Assembly: GCA_025200525.1 (NCBI GenBank)
Contig: CM045762.1
Location: 27,439,600-27,503,599 of the forward strand
Length of the DNA stretch: 64,000 nt
Source: Camellia lanceoleosa
Taxonomy: Eukaryota > Streptophyta > Magnoliopsida > Ericales > Theaceae
Direction of reading: 5' to 3'
Made by a program: the position numbers and the translations under genes. How positions within the stretch are numbered: the stretch's first letter is position 1; each line of letters opens with the position of its first letter. The notes under the pieces are model-generated. The model ran no database searches and was not told the origin of the DNA. It saw nothing but the letters and a program-made list of their open reading frames with translations. Shown here piece after piece: positions 11,601-23,659 of this stretch.

Positions 11601-12092
11601 ACATCTGACACACACCCTTTTCACATTCTGCATTTACCCCTGCTTTTTATGCTTGAACTGATGTATTGCACTTTGCATCTTCAGATGCCTCAGATATGCT
11701 TCATCACGGCCAGACCACCGGGCCCTCGCAGAGAGGTCGAGGTGCTAGACCTACCCGAGGCTGTGGACCGGAGGAGCCGGGCCATCCAGTCCCATCGAGG
11801 AGCCGGGCGAAGGAGGGTCGCCTCGCAGACGCAGGCACCCATCGCCGAGGATGACGAGGAGGAGATCGCAGATCATGTGTCAGAGGCATCTCCTGGAGAG
11901 GGAGGCCCTGGTCTTGGTTCCGAGAGCGGAGACGAGCCTGAGGGGGATCCGGAGGATGACAGCTCCGATCCAGATGGTGATGATGATGTAGGGATTATCC
12001 CGCAGAAAGGGATGAGGGGGCCTCCTTCTCGCCTCCCGAGGGCACCGATGTTATTTCCGCTTTTATTCTACTTTTTAGCTAGTAGTTTGTAG
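8631..12092 (+). pseudogene. Plant mobile domain (PMD, aminotransferase-like/MAIL1-type) protein carried antisense in element B-1
   Basis: Reconstructed as five coding exons: about 8631-8844, 9802-10423, 10547-11515 and 11685-12092, with introns starting at gt 8845, 10424 and 11516 and ending at ag 9801, about 10546 and 11684 (plus the leader intron). The domain core is visible in exon 2: ERWWDTTNSFHF (about 9956-9995), then GDMTMT and LDFAMLTGL-like residues (10008-10050), which is the PMD signature region. Exon 3 starts near LWVYVYFPTLAPEME, another typical PMD stretch. A Ser/Gly/Pro-rich linker and an acidic tail (DDEEEIADH, DDSSDPDGDDD) follow. Function is unknown; PMD proteins occur both as host silencing factors and inside transposons, including Tat elements. 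Frames are broken in several places, many at CTG/CAG-type differences from copy 2, so it may be more intact than it looks. Confidence 0.75.
9240..9660. repeat. Intronic minisatellite in the PMD gene (B-1), 8 units of about 51-56 bp
   Basis: The phrase gagtagaacac recurs eight times, each followed by ccaaacttgaag and aacacac. Older, more diverged units extend left to about 8990. It lies wholly in the large second intron. The cysteine-rich open frames on the minus strand here are translations of the repeat, not genes. Confidence 0.85.
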
Positions 12093-12840
12093 CACTTTGC
12101 ACATTTGTTAGGCGCTTTATTTTCTCAGAAAACTTGTACCCTTATTTCGTTGTAAGACATGATGAAATGAAACAAATTTTTGAAAAGATGTTGTACTTGA
12201 AATTCTCAAAGATCGCATCGCATTAGTTTGCATAAAATGGAATTGAATGGAAATGTGCCTTATGTATTTACGGTGTCGTAGTGAACCGACGAACAAATAA
12301 AACAAATCGACTCACTAAGAGATAATCGATTCTTAGCAAGTTTTACAACTCGATAAACAAAATGCAACAATATTAATGACTCAATCGACAAGACTTAACA
12401 AAATTGTGTAATCAAAAGGTAATAATTCAAAACACAAAATGCATAAATGACACAACTTACAACTCGATAAGCAAAACAACAACTCGATAAGCAAAATACA
12501 ACACGATATACTTCGGATGGACAACTGGATGACGGAATGCACTCGAAACGAGAAATGGAGGCTCGACATTCCCCGATGCATGAAAATGCTTCAAAAAACA
12601 TTTCGTAGTTGAAGACCAAGAAGGTGTAGGATAGGTGGCTACCGCCACCTCCCACAACCACGAAATAAATTTGCAGGAGTCCACCATCACATGGTGTGTT
12701 TCCCACTCAAGCTCACATGTGTATTCACTCACATCACTGCCCTGCCTCGATTTTTCTCACAAAACCCCTATCTCACTTTTCTCTCATCGCACATCTCTAT
12801 TCTTTAATCTCTCATTTTCATCCCATCCCAGATATGGTTG
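12093..12840. other. 3' region of the PMD gene and spacer before the second plus-strand frame (B-1)
   Basis: AT-rich sequence follows the PMD stop, with candidate poly(A) context near 12160 (gatgaaatgaaac). Short repeats of actcgataa(g/a)caaaa occur at 12350-12500. From about 12730 a pyrimidine-rich stretch looks like a leader. No gene is seen. Confidence 0.5.
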
Positions 12841-13310
12841 ATGGATAAGTTGCAAGTTGTGGACTCTTGCTCGCTTATTCAAATTTCATGCTACTTTTTC
12901 GGCAACGCCTAGTCAATGCTCCTGATGGGAGCTGGTGGTTTGAATGGATGTGCAATTTATCAGCAGATCGCATTGCATGGCGCCGCCTCGCTCAATCTCC
13001 CAAGAATGAGCTACAAAGATGTTCCAGATACCGATCCGTCGACGGCTTGACTCATCAGGTATTTTACTTCCCATTCCGTATTCTCGCTCTAACTCGGCCA
13101 TGATCAGTTGCCCAGGAGGATAGAGTATCCTACATTCATTCCAAATCGAGGTGCACATCTTGCTCTACTTATTACAACTTGGAGGACCAGAGAGCTCTGG
13201 CCCCTCGCCTGTCTTGCTTGCACTTTATCCGGACGAGTCTTTGGATTGGCTCAATGAAGAAGCACAAGATGGGCTTAGGTTGGCATCGAGACTTCAACCA
13301 CTGAAATGGG
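12841..13310 (+). pseudogene. Second plus-strand frame of element B-1, unknown protein, broken
   Basis: Shares a protein with copy 2 (42575-43073), where about 160 codons stay open: WFEWMCNLS, DRIAWRRLAQSPKNEL, then WDWLNEEAQDGLRLA in copy 2. Here the frame shifts several times. I do not recognise the family. Position (between the PMD gene and the pol 3' end, same strand as PMD) suggests either a second extra ORF of this Tat element or 3' exons of a longer PMD transcript. The start at 12841 is a guess: an ATG after a pyrimidine-rich leader. Confidence 0.4.
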
Positions 13311-13612
13311 CGCAGGACACTGACTTGACTATGCCCCAGATTTATTGCTTTATTAGTACTTTCAAGTTTTCTAGCGTGAGTGTAATAAAAAGCAACTTCA
13401 ATTGTATGCAAGAGCAAAAGAACACTGTTTTGAAATTAATGAAATTGAAGGTTGTGGTAATCGAAAAATCCTCCGCTTTTGGTCCAAAATGGTCTTAGTT
13501 GTGAAAAGATTAATTTGAACAAAGTCAACTTTATGAAAACTTTTCAAAACTATTTTCGATATGGATCAATCGACACGCCGAGATCACAACGAGATGCACA
13601 ACCTCAATCCTA

Positions 13613-13719
13613 GCAACCGGAAAGTTGCCCAAGTCTAAAAAAGGGCCTCACCATTCAATAGCAACGGAAAGTTGCCCCTAGTCCGATGACATCGAACACT
13701 CCATTGCAACGAAAGTTGC
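13613..13719. repeat. Three short hairpins GCAAC-loop-GTTGC downstream of pol (B-1)
   Basis: Three stem-loops with identical 5-bp stems and purine-rich loops at 13613-13628, 13661-13675 and 13706-13719, each followed by a cc(c)tagt-like word in the last two. They lie between the convergent plus-strand frame and the gag-pol stop and are kept in copy 2. Confidence 0.6.
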
Positions 13720-14042
13720 CCCTAGTTTGCATAGCATCGCATCGAGATCACAATAGATGCCGATGAATAAAGATGACCGAGATGATCAAAAATGGACAAA
13801 GTTGATCGGGAAAAGATTATGATCGAACTTCAAGATGAAGTCGCCACGATCCCAAAGATGGGAATCAAGTCTTACGAGTTCGTGCTCAGTTCGCCGAGTG
13901 TTTTTGCTCTCCTTTTGCGCTCTAACTTTTGCCAAGGCCGCCTTTATGGTTTTCAAATTTATAGCTCGCTTTTATAATTTTCAAATTTTCTATGCTCGAA
14001 GTTTTGCCTAGGTCGCCTTTTCGGTTTTCGCCCATGAGCCTC

Positions 14043-17000
14043 TCAAGGGTAGTATTTCTTCAACTTGTCCATATTGATCGGTTGGGAAAACTCCAAGCCA
14101 TCTAGATCCATCGTAACCACGTACCACCGACTGTATTGACTTGATGATGTAGGGACCAAATTCAATTGTCCGAACTTGCCCCTTGGGTCTGGATGGGAGG
14201 TTGTCTTTGAGTACCAAATCTCCTTCTTTCAAGTTCTCGACTTAACCTTCTTGTTGAAAGCTGGCGATTCTGCTGATAACCTTGGACGTGGTACGTTGCT
14301 TTCAACCTCCTTTCATCAAAAGCATGAGTTCTTCAAACTCGCTTTGTCGCTAATCTGCTTTGCTATCCGCACTCGCCAATACTGCAATGACGGACCTCAA
14401 TCTCAATTGGTAGAACGGCCTCCATCCCATAGACTAATGAGTACGGAGTCGCCCAGAGAAGTTCGATCAAGTCCTCAGAGCCCCATAGAGCAAACGGCAA
14501 CTTATCCGCCACCTCGTGAGGTTTCCACCATCTTCGTAATATGCGCTGATATTTTGTTGGCGGCCTCAATCGCCTCCGCTGGTTTGCGGTCGTAAGTTGA
14601 TGACTTATGAAAAGCCACATTGTATTTCTCCAACAAGTCAATCACCTCCTTCTTGAAGTGGGAACCATTGTCTGAAACTATTTCATTCGGGACTCAGAGC
14701 ATGATGATGTTGTTTCGATGAATTTTGCAACGCGAAGCTTTCAACACCGCATAAGATTGGGCCTCAACCCACTTTGTGAAGTAATCTATCGCCACGAGGA
14801 TGAACTCATGCCCATTTGACCCTTTCGCGTGACGGCCCGATCACATCAATTCCCTGCAGTAAAAAGGCCATGGCGGTCATGTTGTACAACTTTTGACGGC
14901 GGAATGTTCATGCGATTTGCATGAATCGACATTTGTGGCATCGCCGATTTAAACCGATACAATCCTCCTCCATGGTGGACCAATAATAACCTTGCCTAAG
15001 GATCTTCCTAGCCAACATCACCCCATTCATATGTGCACCGTGATTCACCCCGTGGATGGCTTCCATCGACGTTTGGACTCTTCAAAGATCAACACACGCT
15101 TTATGCATTCCCGATGACCTCTTCTATACTGATTTACCCCGCAGATGATGAATCGGATCGACATTCTTCCGATTGCCCTCTTGTCTTTGGCATTTACCCT
15201 GGCGGTATACTTTTTTCCAAAAGTTCCAGATGTCGAGTACCAAGGGTGTTCGCCCGAACTTCATCTATGGTTGCAATCGACTCATAAGGTGTACAAATTT
15301 CGTCGATAATGACCGGACGATTCGACTCCACGGGATGTCTATCATGGATGATAGAGTTGCTAAAGCGCTCGAACTTGTTGTTCTCTCTTAGTAGATGAGT
15401 AAAACTTAACTTTTCAAACCGAGGAATCAGCAAATCCAAGGTTTGGTGATACATCATCATATTTTCTTCTTTTACTTTCCAGTCTCCTTTAGCTTGAGAC
15501 ACAACAAGATTCGAATCTCCGATGACGTCCAGCCGTCTCGCCCCTAATTCCAGGGCTGCTTCCATACCAGCAATGCACGCTTCGTATTCTGCTTCGTTAT
15601 TTGAGACTTTGAAACGGAGTTTGAAGGCTAGAGGGATACGGGAATTGTCGGGTGCTATCAGTAACACTCCTATCCCATACCCATGTTGATTTGACGCTCC
15701 GTCAAAGTACATTGTCCAACTTTCCTCGTCGATATGCAGAATTGCTTCATCTGGGAATAGGTACTCAACTGCTTCATCCCCCTCAACCGGATGGTCGGCA
15801 AGGAACTCGCATCGCTTCCGCCTTTACCGACTTATGGCCACATATGTAAGATCAAATTCGAGAGCAAAAGCAACCAACGAGCTAGCCTACCAGTAGTTAC
15901 CGGTTTCTAAAAGATATTTGATGGGATCAAGTCGCGAAACCAAAGATTACAGAGTGGGCTAACAAGTAGTGTCGAACTTCGGTAGCCCATACCGAGCTAG
16001 ACAAGCCTTTTTCCAAATGCCAGATACCGGTCTCATACTCTAGCATTTTCTTGCTCAAATAATAGATGGCTTTCTCCACCCTATCTATCTTCGATTCTTG
16101 TGCAAGCATGCAGCCCATTGTGGTCTCAACATCGACAGTACAAAATCAACGGCTTTCCGATCGTGGTGATAAAACGGGTGGGTTCTCAGAGATATTCTTT
16201 AACTGCTCAAACGCAATTTTGGCACCTACCGTCCCCATTGGAATTTCTTGCCTTTCTTCGAAGACCAAAAAGTGGTTCACAAGTCAAGGTTAGTTTTGAA
16301 ATAAACCGCCTTATGAATTGCACTTTACCCGTAAAGCCTCGCACCTCTTTTTTCATTTTGGTGGTGGCATTTCTAAGATGGCCTTGATTTTGGAAGGGTC
16401 GACCTCGATGCCCCTTTGTGTAATCAAACCCCAAAGATTTTTCCCAACAGAACACCAAACGACATTTCGAGGGTTTAACCGCAACTCGAATTCTCGATCC
16501 TTTGGAAAAACTTACAAGGCGTAGTGGCCTCTTTCTTTGGACTTGACAATCATGTCGCCCACGTACACCTCTACCTCTTTGTGGATCATATCATGTAGTA
16601 TTGTGGTCGCGTCTGCTGATAAGTAGCCCCAAAGATTCTTCAACCCAAACGGCATGACCCGATAGCGATGTTCTACGGTGGTGAATGCGCTTTTTCTCGC
16701 CCTCCGTGCCATCACAACTGTTATAGCCCGAGAAGCCATCCATGAACGAGAGCAAGGCATGCCCTCCAGAAGTCCACTAGCTCATCAATGTGGCAGGAAA
16801 GTCGCCCTGACCGGCTCATTAAATCCTCAAGTCTACGACACCCTGATCTTGCCATCTTTCTTCTAAGACCAGCACTATGTTGGCCAACCAAGTGATATTC
16901 GATACTAGCAGAAGCTCGCCAATTTGCTTGGTGACCTCTTCTTTGATCTTGAGAGCCCAATCCGGCGGATCCTTCGAGCTTCGCTAATAGGTCGGCCTCG

Positions 17001-19600
17001 GGGTCAAGGGGATCCGATGTCAGACAATCTCAGATCGATTCGTGCATGTCTTCAGAGGACCACGCGAAAACATCTTTGAAATCTTTTAATAAAGCGACTA
17101 AGCGCCGGTTCGAAGACAACGTGGACCCGATCGGACGACCACGGGTCCTCCTCGCACTAATATTCACAGTAAATGATTTCATCCGTTAAGGGTTTAACAA
17201 ACCTCTTGCTCTTGCTCAATTAGACGCTAAAACCGAGGAACTTCGTCCTCGCTGCTTTGATCAAAATTTTGAAAGTCCGAATTAATGCAATAAATTAGGG
17301 CACGTAAAAGTACTCGAAACCACATTCACCTCATTCTCATTAAGTTCATCCAAATCGCCCGATTCATCTACAACAGACTAAATGAAAAGGAAAAAGACGA
17401 CCGACAAGATCAGGCATCCGGTTGACACCCAGAGTACTGCATCAGACTCACGAGCCGAACCTCGATTCACTCAGAAGATTCGGTGGAATCAGATTCGGCC
17501 ACCACCGACCCGAATCGCCGGATAAGAATCCTCCTCAGATCGCCAAATGAGAGAGGGTGCGATCGATGCGCCCAAGATAGTCAGCCGGTTGGCCCGCACT
17601 GCTCCATCTCCAATCACGGAAACCGCGACGTTATTCCCAAGCAATCCCGGTCGACGGAGGATCGAGAGGAGACATGCCGCCATACCCCATTTCCAATTCA
17701 AAGGCCCTCAGATCCTCCGCCAGATTCTCGCCAATCTCGCTTATTGGGTCTGCTCGCCTGCGCAGAACGCTATCCCCAGATAGTTGCAGTCAAGAAGATT
17801 TCAAACCTGCACGCGCTTCCTCCGCTGTTCAACCATGGTTCGGGAAGCCGCAAATGGAAAATCTTCCCTCCCGGACGGTCTGCTCAGGTACCCCAGATGG
17901 GCCTATGATTAGATCAAAGGCTTCCCACTGCCGCCTCGCCCCGCCGGCCATTTCCTTCCTTTCTCGCCCGCCTTTCTTTGGTAGGCGATAACCTAATCCA
18001 AAGGTATATGGATTATGTGGCAGTTCGGCCAATGCTGCGACACCTGTCCGGCCGCTTCTTCCCAATCCCATCCCAGGTATATGGTGGAGCTTGTTCAACA
18101 GGTAGGCGGCTTGAGCGCTGGCATACAAACCCTCATTCACAGGCATTATGTTTTGTACCACCCGGGCCTCAGCCAAAGTGAATCCCGATATAAACATATC
18201 CTCCATGCCGTGTTCAATCTCCAGATCATGAGATACCTCCGGAGGGGGATGGATTGATGAGTTCCCAAAACAATGGCTACTCCTTTCCAAAGGGGTATTT
18301 CACCATTTGATGCAGGTAGATGAAACGCCTTTACCGATGCAACCTGTGGTCGCCTAAAAGCATGTTGAAAGATGCAGGACCTCCAAGACATGAAAATCTA
18401 TTTCGTGGTTGTCCAGCCCAATCTTGGTTTGATTTTCACCGTCCCTAGGACATCCTCGCTTGTATTATCATACGCTCGACATTTGAGTAGTCGGTGTGAA
18501 GTCCGCAGTTTTAACCCAATCGATAGGCCGCTCGCCGGACAAACATTGATAGCGGACCTTGTCAACCAAAGACCACCGAATCAATTTATCCTTACATTCT
18601 ACAGAGATGTAGAGAGGTCTGTTATGATCCACGCCTCAGCGGCAATTCTTGTCCAGAAGGTCAATGCCGAACCTCCTCCGAAGACCAAATTTCAACTAGT
18701 TGTTACAGCGTAGTTTCAATGGAAAGTTTAGCTCATCCATGGCAGATAAGACACACGGCACCTCGGCCATAAGCAGCCCCAAATGGAGATGTTCTGCTTG
18801 TATTTTCTTTAGTCGCTTCAAGATGACCTCTTCCTCCACTTGCTTCTCTTCTTCGCTTTACCTCCTTATCTTTCCCCGATGCCTCAAGTTGATCAAGGTG
18901 TGGGGCTTGAAATACCGCCCACTTCTAGTCATATGGTCTACCTCCTCGAGGTACTGCATCGTCTGGCCACACCGCCAGCCTTCTCTCAGGTGGGCAAGAT
19001 ACAAGTCGCCATCTTCCCACCACATTCCATTAGCGCCTAGCGTGCATCCGTCCGTTCTCGCTTGTTTGTGCTTTCAGCTTTCATTCCTCATGCTCACAAA
19101 GATGTCTGCGTGCCCGCAAAGACTCTCAACTTCCTCATGGTTCTTGCTTTTCTGCCTCTCAGAGGCCCATCTCGTTCTTGTTCCTCCAAAGAACAACGGC
19201 GGTTCTCAAAATGTTTCGTTTGAGCGAAATTCTTCAGACCGGCGCCTCCGCAATGTTATTCGATCCTCTACCCTTCCGCCACAAATGGTACAATATCAGC
19301 CGATCATCCAACCACCCGACGACTTCGCCGACTCTCATCTTCGAACCGCTTAATCGATGCATCCCCGATTCCCGTTTGTAGAATTGAAGGTTGGCGGTCC
19401 TCTTCCACCGCATCAAATCATCCCCGCCGATTCAAGCTTGTCCCCTGATCATACACAACTCAAATTTCTTCCCAAGAACCCCATACTCAAATTTTAGATC
19501 GGCTCATCGACAAGATATATCCACTCGGATCATAAGCTCGCCACCGAATTCTCGATAGCTCCACCCCTGACTCAACAGCTGCCTCCTCGAAGCTTGCCCT
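14043..19600 (-). pseudogene. pol: Pol of Tat-lineage element B-1 (PR-RT-RH-aRH-IN), frameshifted
   Basis: From right to left on the minus strand: protease with a damaged VD(T)GSAINVC motif near 18550-18570; a linker with a glycine-rich PGMGLG motif near 18060-18086; RT with CHIDELVDF and KKDGK-type motifs (about 16720-16870), VMPFGLKN (16639-16662) and an altered catalytic box YVGD (16554-16565) in place of YVDD; a first RNase H near 15880-16260 (KMLEYE, LRHYLLAH); a second, archaeal-type RNase H at 15290-15712 with FDGAS, EAEYEA and GDSNLV carrying its catalytic acids; integrase with VSDNGSHF near 14660-14685 and ending MDKLKKYYP-stop (14043-14045). The dual RNase H is diagnostic of the Tat lineage. 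Many frameshifts; several match CTG/CAG discordances with copy 2. Confidence 0.85.
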
Positions 19601-21160
19601 CTGCTCCATTCTGGTGGTCACCACCTTGGCTCAGTTGGGTTGGGAGGTGTCCAACACGTCAAGGTTGTCGGGAAGGACCACCTCCGCTTGGGTAAGTGGG
19701 AGGAGTTATGTAGATATCGATCGTAAGATGCGCTCGCAATGGATAAGGTTGTCTCTTTTTGGTGGATCTTGGTTGTGTTTGGGGAGTGGGTTGCTTGTGA
19801 CGTTGGGTCCTTGAGGAGGTAGAATGATGTTCTTGTCAATGTGGTCCTGTATCTCATGACGCTTTGTAACATTGGTCGGTGTCATGACCATGCCGCCGTG
19901 GTATTGGCAATATTTGGTCGGGTTATGGGAAGGGGGTGGATTCGGTAGAGGCCTCGGTTGCCCAAGGGTTTCAGTGCCCCTTTCTCGACTAGAACCCCGA
20001 GGACTTTAGACAAAGGCATATAGAGGGGAGAAGGTTCGCTGACCCCGGGTTGGTATCTTGGGCTTGATTATCGCCTCCGTGAGGCATCGAAAAGGTGTGG
20101 CCATGACCTTGGTTGGGAAGGGGATTGGTGGTGACCATTCCGACCTCCGGTTCTTGTATTGGCAGAGCCACTCGGCCTGCATTGGTATTCCGATTAAATG
20201 TTCTTCTGGTCGATCCCGATCTTGGTCAAACAGACTGTTTCATTGCATCCTCTATCTCAGATCCCCATATCATGCAGACCGCAAGGTGGGAAAGGGATCA
20301 AAATCATCTTCTTCATTAATGCCTACCGGAGATTGGCGCACAATCATCCGAATTTGATCTCTATCGCTTGGCCTCAAGGTCATCATCGATGCCTTGGCTC
20401 TCCACCGGTGACGAAATCGTAAAAAGACTCTTTAGGCTCCTCGCTTGCCTCGAGATCACGAGTCGTGACCTCGATTTGCGGGTTGTATGAATATTGTGCA
20501 AGGAAGGCCTCAGCCATCTCATCCCAGTTTGTTTTCACATCATCATCGAGTTTTGAGTACCAAGTGGATGCCACACCCGACAGTGGTTCGACCAACAAAG
20601 AAAGCTTTTGCGGTCGTTAGGCCCATTGGTCTTAAGACGCCCGAGAATAGCCGAGGTGAACTATAGGATCCTCGCACCCATCAAAGCGATCGATCTGGGG
20701 CATTTTAAACTGTCGGCAGAGTCACGGCCACATCAAGATAGCCGCTTCAATATTTGGGATGGCCTTCGCTTTGAGACTTCTTAAAGAGCTTCTCCAACTT
20801 GCTCAATTTCAGAGTTCGTCTACCTCGAACTCAAATGGAGAGTCCGTGCTTAGGGTAATGTTTTTGGACACAGCTTGTAGAAGCGGGCGAGCTACTCGCT
20901 GGATGACCCAGGTCCTCTTGAACGCTTGGGGGTTTGGCGTAATGTTCTGCTGATTCGGAGGGTATTCAGCGCCCGCATTTTGAGGGTTTGAGGGCATTCT
21001 CGCCAGCAGTAGTTGTTCACGTAATGGGGCCCCGTGGAGGAGGAGCTCGACGGAAGCAGACGCCGCTCATTGCTTGTAACTGATCAACTCGCATCATGGG
21101 CCATGACACGCTCGTTAACTGAAAATTACCGCTGATAGCATCATCTTGCATTTGCTTCAT
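19601..21160 (-). pseudogene. gag: Gag of Tat-lineage element B-1, frameshifted
   Basis: Capsid-like pieces GVASTWYSKL, DWDEMAEAFLAQYS-type residues (20383-20598) and the upstream NITLSTDSPFEFEVD (about 20809-20870) match the better preserved copy 2. A CX2H-type zinc knuckle with HGHDTDQCY character lies near 19860-19910. The start is set at the ATG whose complement is 21158-21160 (MKQMQDDA in copy 2), the first conserved ATG after the leader. Gag packages the RNA and forms the virus-like particle. Reading frame is interrupted repeatedly. Confidence 0.75.
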
Positions 21161-22207
21161 GCTTACCATCCGCGATCATCGCCTCTATTGTTGGGTTCAT
21201 TGTTCCATTCAAAAATCGCAAGGGTGTCTCTATAGCGTAAATGGGAATCTCAACCCGACTATCTGCTCTAAAGTAGACCGTCGCACCAATCTTCGCTCGA
21301 TGGATCGCTTCTGCCTCCTTCTAAAACCGGTAGTGAATGGAACATCGATGTCCGGCAACTAGATCCTCGGATCGCTGAGTCGACCTCGTGTCCAGATTGC
21401 TTGGGGGTATCAACGGTTCTAAGCAATTGTGCTACAAATCGCCCTAGCAAAAGGATAAATAAAAGCGAAAAAAGAAATAAATAACCGTAAATAAACGGGC
21501 AAGATAACAGTTTTAAATTGAATACACCACACACAACGGTATAAAACGGGCAAAGATAACGGCTTAAATTGAATACACCACACACAACAGTATACAACAA
21601 CGCACGCTTGGTAAGCCTATACATCGCCTCAAATCGGGTCAATATTCTCAGACATCGTTTCCGATAAATCTGAATCTGATATCCGCAGACAACTGATTCT
21701 CAATCTCTGAATGATGCCCCAGGCCTGATACCCAAACTGATAAACCGATGCCCGCAGGCCTGATGCCCAAACTCAACTGATACATGCATTCCCAGAGAGA
21801 CACACTCTAACAAGCACATAATGTATAAGTGAGAGCCAAAACACCCCTATGTTGGTAGGGTTTCTCGCCCTATTTTGTCAAGAGCTAGGGTTTCACCACG
21901 CACACAATGCTTCAAACAACCTATATCGCAAGCAACCTGTCCTAGTTTGGAATGGTCACTATGGATCCAATATGCACTAGGTCGAATGGTCAGGGTGCCC
22001 CAAGAAACCGAGGTTTGTGTTCTACATCGGCAGAGCCAGAATCGCAAGCCTTATGGACATGCCTTTGACAAGACAAGCCTCCAAAGAAACCGCCAGAATA
22101 GCAGATGGCAAACACGGTCCTAGGCGCACCAATGCAAATGCAATGCAAAGAAACACGCAAACATAGTCAAAAGCAGATATCATGAGTTCGAGTTAAGCTC
22201 TCTAAAT
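21161..22207 (-). other. 5' leader of element B-1 with short tandem repeats
   Basis: Untranslated region between the primer site and gag. It contains two tandem units of about 51-54 bp (21493-21543 and 21544-21597, sharing aattgaatacaccacacac) and a doubled word gcaggcctgat(g/a)ccc near 21719-21775. No coding frame is supported. Confidence 0.6.
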
Positions 22208-22224
22208 CCCCAGCAGAGTCGCCA
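22208..22224 (-). promoter_or_regulatory. Primer binding site of element B-1
   Basis: The plus strand reads ccccagcagagtcgcca, ending like a tRNA 3' CCA end, five bases from the LTR edge at 22230. The minus strand is thus complementary to a tRNA tail. From memory, tRNA-Arg is the usual primer of Ogre/Tat elements; the exact tRNA needs checking. Copy 2 is identical (52087-52103). Confidence 0.7.
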
Positions 22225-23659
22225 GAAACTGTAACAACGCCCGCGGGGGACCTCGCCACAGCTCGGACTCGATTTTTGTGTTGCGGTTCTCAATCTCGAA
22301 CCAAAGAGTCCAACCGCAAATCGCTTTGAAGGAAAAATTTTTGAAAAGAAGTGCCAAACATGGATCGCTTTTGCCGATAACAGAGTCGCCACCTAAATAT
22401 TTTAAAATGGGAAATTTAGGAAACCCCGACTGCAGTCGAAGGCCACGCGGTCCGCTATCACCAAAGTTGGCTCGAACTTGGGTACGATTAGGGAAGGTCA
22501 CATCGTGAGCATTCTCTCGCGGCCAAAGACCTACTTACTAACCATGATATCTCGATTTTGAAAACATTGTATGCTCTTATTCATTATTAGCCTAGGATTA
22601 CTATGTGATGCTCGCAAAGAAACAAGTATAGATCGGGCTGCTCAATTGGTACAAAACATTTCATGTTTGTTTGTTTGTCAATCGTTTGCTACCCGCAGGT
22701 AGGCTTAAAATGTAGATTTTGCCACAATCTAGTGGGTTTAACAAACAATGGATTAATTGCTCCAATTCAGATAACTCAACCTCCACCCACAGGCATTCAA
22801 GGCAGTTATATCACATAAGCACGTAGCCTCATGGTAAGCATGCTATCATGGCAACACTCACACGCATGCAAGGATGCTAAAGCATAACCACTTACCGAGT
22901 ACTCCAAGCCAAAACAGAAAGCTTATTAGAAATCATGCATGATCCTAAGTATACTGAAATGCCTAATGTAACACATACAAAATGCAACTATAGCAGGCTC
23001 GGCTATTCTAAACATGGCATATGATGATGCTACCTAACATGTATTCAACTTAGAATTGAAATACAATGCGCTTTGTATGATGCGCCGAGCCCGATGCATA
23101 TAAAATTGATGAATGAATGCTAACATACTATCATACAGTCTGCTAATTGAAATATGCCCTATATCAAACCATCGAAGCGGTAAATAAAAGGGAGAAAGAA
23201 ATGGAGGTTGGAAGACATACATCGACTCACACACCCTTATTACAACATTGCCTCGCAGAGGGTCCGAATAAATAATAATACGTAACCGAATAAAAGAATA
23301 TACAATTCGAATAATACAAATTCTAATTAATTAACAAATTAATTACAAAAGAATTGAATCGGGCGCAAGCCGTGGACCGCCGCTTCGTGAATAGTATATC
23401 TGGGTCATGGCGCAGAAATCCACCGATGCCCCGATTAGCCTTCGCTTGCGCTTTTCTCGAATTGCGTGCCGATTCGGAAAGCCGATAATTCTTCATTTTT
23501 GCCGCAACGGAGAGCAGAAAAGGGCATAGCAGTATTTCACAAATATATGCATGTCTCGATCCGCGCCACCAATCACGCATATCGATGCATGATGGCCGAG
23601 GAGCGACGGTACAACTCAATATTGGGATGAATACACATGAATGCTACGGAAAAATGGGA

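Noticed and set aside
22208..22224. tRNA gene suggested by the CCA-ending match
   Set aside because: Only the 3' tail complement is present; it is a primer binding site.
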